Source: Ruminiclostridium sp. (GTDB taxonomy: Bacteria > Bacillota > Clostridia > Oscillospirales > Ruminococcaceae). Taken from it: a stretch of 64,000 nucleotides of DNA. Positions 62,562-64,000 of this stretch are shown here, piece after piece. The notes beneath the pieces are model-generated. The model had not been told where the DNA came from and did not search any database. It worked only from the letters and a program-made list of their open reading frames with translations. The stretch spans positions 1-64,000 of the forward strand of contig JAGANY010000005.1 of the NCBI GenBank assembly GCA_017624025.1. Direction: 5' to 3'. Positions within the stretch are counted from its first letter, which is position 1. Every line of letters begins with the position of its first letter. Both the position numbers and the translations under genes were made by a program.

Positions 62562-63758
62562 TTATGAAAGATAAAAATCTTCAAAGCCCATTTTTTCTGC
62601 CTTTTCCTTCATAGCCGAAACCTCTTCGGGAGTAAAATCCGCCGTCATTACCATAGGCGAAAGCTTAAGCCCTGTGGTTTTAAGAGAAATTCTCGTCATT
62701 ATATCCTCGAGAAGAGCGGAGGCGTCAGCGGGATAGCCGTCTTCTGCCGAAAAAGCGTTTCTTTCTATGCGGACAATTATCTTGTTGTCCGAAAGTACGG
62801 ATTTGTTCTTTAAAACTTCGGCAGTCCTTGTGAACTGGCCCGAAATAATGTCGGAAGCATTAACTTCTACCGCTGTACCGTCGAAAACAACATTATTGAG
62901 ATGCTTGTAGCGGTCTGCCTCAAAATATTTTGCACTTATATAACGTCTGTCATATTCCTGGAAATCGGGATAGACAACGTTTGTAAGGATTACTTCGCTG
63001 AAGCCCGAGGCAAGAAGCTCCTCAACGATAGCACGGTTATATTCCGCTGTTGCGGAGTTTTCGGGATTTGCCCAGCGTACGGGAGCTTCTCCCGTATAAT
63101 CCAGCCAGGACATATCAGCCTCGTCTATTACCTTATAGCTTATATCGGGATTTATTATACAGCCCTCGTTGTCGGAAAGAACAGAAACAACAGCTATTGG
63201 AGCGAGACCCTTTTCTTTAAGAATAAAAGCTATTTCCTTTGCGGAAAGAGTTCCTGTAACCGCTTCTGTGCCCTGTAATATTTCTATCTCCGAAGCATAT
63301 TTTATAAAACCGCTGTTATTTTTAAGCTGTACGGTAACCGCATTATATCCTTCCGCTGAAGCCTTCGCTCCGAATGCGGCAAGAGAAGCGGTATTCGAAA
63401 GAGCCGATGACGGCACGGGAGCGGAATAGTAATTCCCTGCCGCAACAGCCATTTCCTCTTTGACTGTTGTCTGTGGCTGTGATTCCGAAGACGGTGCTGT
63501 TGTCGTATCGGGAAGAGTTTCCGCTGCTTCTGTGGTCTGTGCGGGCGGAGTCCATACAGGCTCGTTGCTCTTACCCTTGTTCTTTTCGATATATTCGATA
63601 ATCGGTTTTCCTAAACAGAAGCCTAAAAAACCAATGCCGAGTAATAAGATAAGCGTAAGCACCGTATTTATAATTTTCTGTGCCTTTGTTTTTTTCTTAG
63701 GGTACAGATTTATTTTCTTTTTCTTTATTTTTCGTCCGTAATTCTTTCTTTTTTTCAA
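62562..63758 (-). CDS. Membrane-anchored putative glycoside hydrolase (DUF4015-like)
   Basis: The 398-residue protein starts at TTG 63758 behind a GGAAGGA ribosome site. It has a very basic N-terminus (KKRKNYGRKIKKKKIN), one membrane helix (about 31-55), a Thr/Pro/Gln/Ser linker and a TIM-barrel-like domain. The barrel has patterns YNAVTVQLKNNSGFIKYASE, GLAPIAVVSVLSD, ASGFSEVILTNVVYPDF and TTGLKLSPMVMT. These recall the DUF4015 / GHL-type hydrolase families that act on wall polysaccharides; the assignment is tentative and the catalytic acids are not certain. It lies between rnfA and leuS on the same strand. Confidence 0.65.
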   Translation of the reverse strand: MKKRKNYGRKIKKKKINLYPKKKTKAQKIINTVLTLILLLGIGFLGFCLGKPIIEYIEKNKGKSNEPVWTPPAQTTEAAETLPDTTTAPSSESQPQTTVKEEMAVAAGNYYSAPVPSSALSNTASLAAFGAKASAEGYNAVTVQLKNNSGFIKYASEIEILQGTEAVTGTLSAKEIAFILKEKGLAPIAVVSVLSDNEGCIINPDISYKVIDEADMSWLDYTGEAPVRWANPENSATAEYNRAIVEELLASGFSEVILTNVVYPDFQEYDRRYISAKYFEADRYKHLNNVVFDGTAVEVNASDIISGQFTRTAEVLKNKSVLSDNKIIVRIERNAFSAEDGYPADASALLEDIMTRISLKTTGLKLSPMVMTADFTPEEVSAMKEKAEKMGFEDFYLS

Positions 63759-63786
63759 TTATCCTTCCCCGTTCCTTAATATATTT

Positions 63787-64000
63787 TTACATAGCCGCTG
63801 TTGAGTATCCTGCAAAAGCGTAGAGTGCGAGGGATAAGATTCCCACATATACAATCATAACAGGAAAACCTCTGAACGCGGCAGGTACAAGAGGCGAGTT
63901 AAGGCGTTTTACCGCTATGTAAAGAAGATATGCGGCAAGCAGAAAGCCGATACCTGTTCCAAAGCCGTAGCCGATATAGGAGAAAATGCTTTCTCCCTGC
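63787..64000 (-). CDS. rnfA: Rnf electron-transport complex subunit A (partial, C-terminal 70 residues)
   Basis: Only the C-terminus is present: two membrane helices, FLLAAYLLYIAVKRLN and MIVYVGILSLALYAFAG, with the RnfA/NqrE loop LVPAAFRGFPVM between them. The Rnf complex couples ferredoxin oxidation by NAD to sodium or proton pumping. The usual order is rnfCDGEAB; here the gene after rnfA is not rnfB but the glycoside-hydrolase-like gene, so rnfB is elsewhere or lost. The remainder of the cluster would lie to the right of the window. Confidence 0.75.
   Translation of the reverse strand, partial: QGESIFSYIGYGFGTGIGFLLAAYLLYIAVKRLNSPLVPAAFRGFPVMIVYVGILSLALYAFAGYSTAAM

Overview
The window looks like chromosome of a low-to-mid GC, Gram-positive member of the Clostridia, most likely a Ruminococcus-like gut or rumen Oscillospiraceae. 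The reasons are AddAB instead of RecBCD, gatCAB next to aspS, an Rnf-type complex subunit, a GH5 cellulase lipoprotein, an S-layer-homology protein, two surface proteins with xPxTG sorting signals, and strong AAAGGAGG-type ribosome sites with occasional TTG starts. This placement is inferred from gene content; no rRNA, tRNA, CRISPR array, phage or IS element was seen.

Layout. 1-10.9 kb: an Fe-S scaffold-like protein (partial), a NodB deacetylase, a bactofilin, citrate synthase, a beta-helix surface lipoprotein, two CPBP membrane proteases and glmU. 11-21.6 kb: a SecA2-like ATPase, mnmE and the addBA recombination pair. 21.7-27.7 kb: twin sortase-type surface proteins, rhaB, the GH5 cellulase and two small membrane proteins. 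28-38.3 kb: a 1200-residue FtsX/coiled-coil permease, a CobU-like protein followed by pilT and a transglutaminase-cyclophilin fusion, then a secreted SLH protein. 38.5-51.9 kb: a PdaA-like deacetylase, a zinc-ribbon protein, the gatC-gatA-gatB-aspS-yajC operon (yajC frameshifted), a flavin reductase, and rlmB followed by a gene interrupted by two in-frame stops that encodes a degenerate P-type ATPase. 52-64 kb: an ogg/zinc-ribbon/metalloprotease/ung repair operon, DUF1385-prmC, leuS, a putative glycoside hydrolase and a partial rnfA.

Many genes carry a clear sigma-A promoter. Those listed all have a 17-bp spacer.

The most unusual signal is between the genes. All nine convergent gene junctions in the window carry a member of one of two palindromic repeat families. 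Family B (six copies, about 200-230 bp) has a central 18-20 bp hairpin whose sequence differs between copies while both strands of the stem change together. Family A (five loci) carries a gagcgaagcgagc signature. A third family, C, has TGAATAG-like heptads and lies only between co-directional genes. Among proteins, the best candidates for undescribed biology are the pseudo-P-type ATPase, the transglutaminase-cyclophilin fusion, and the CobU-like protein that lacks the guanylylated histidine and sits beside pilT.
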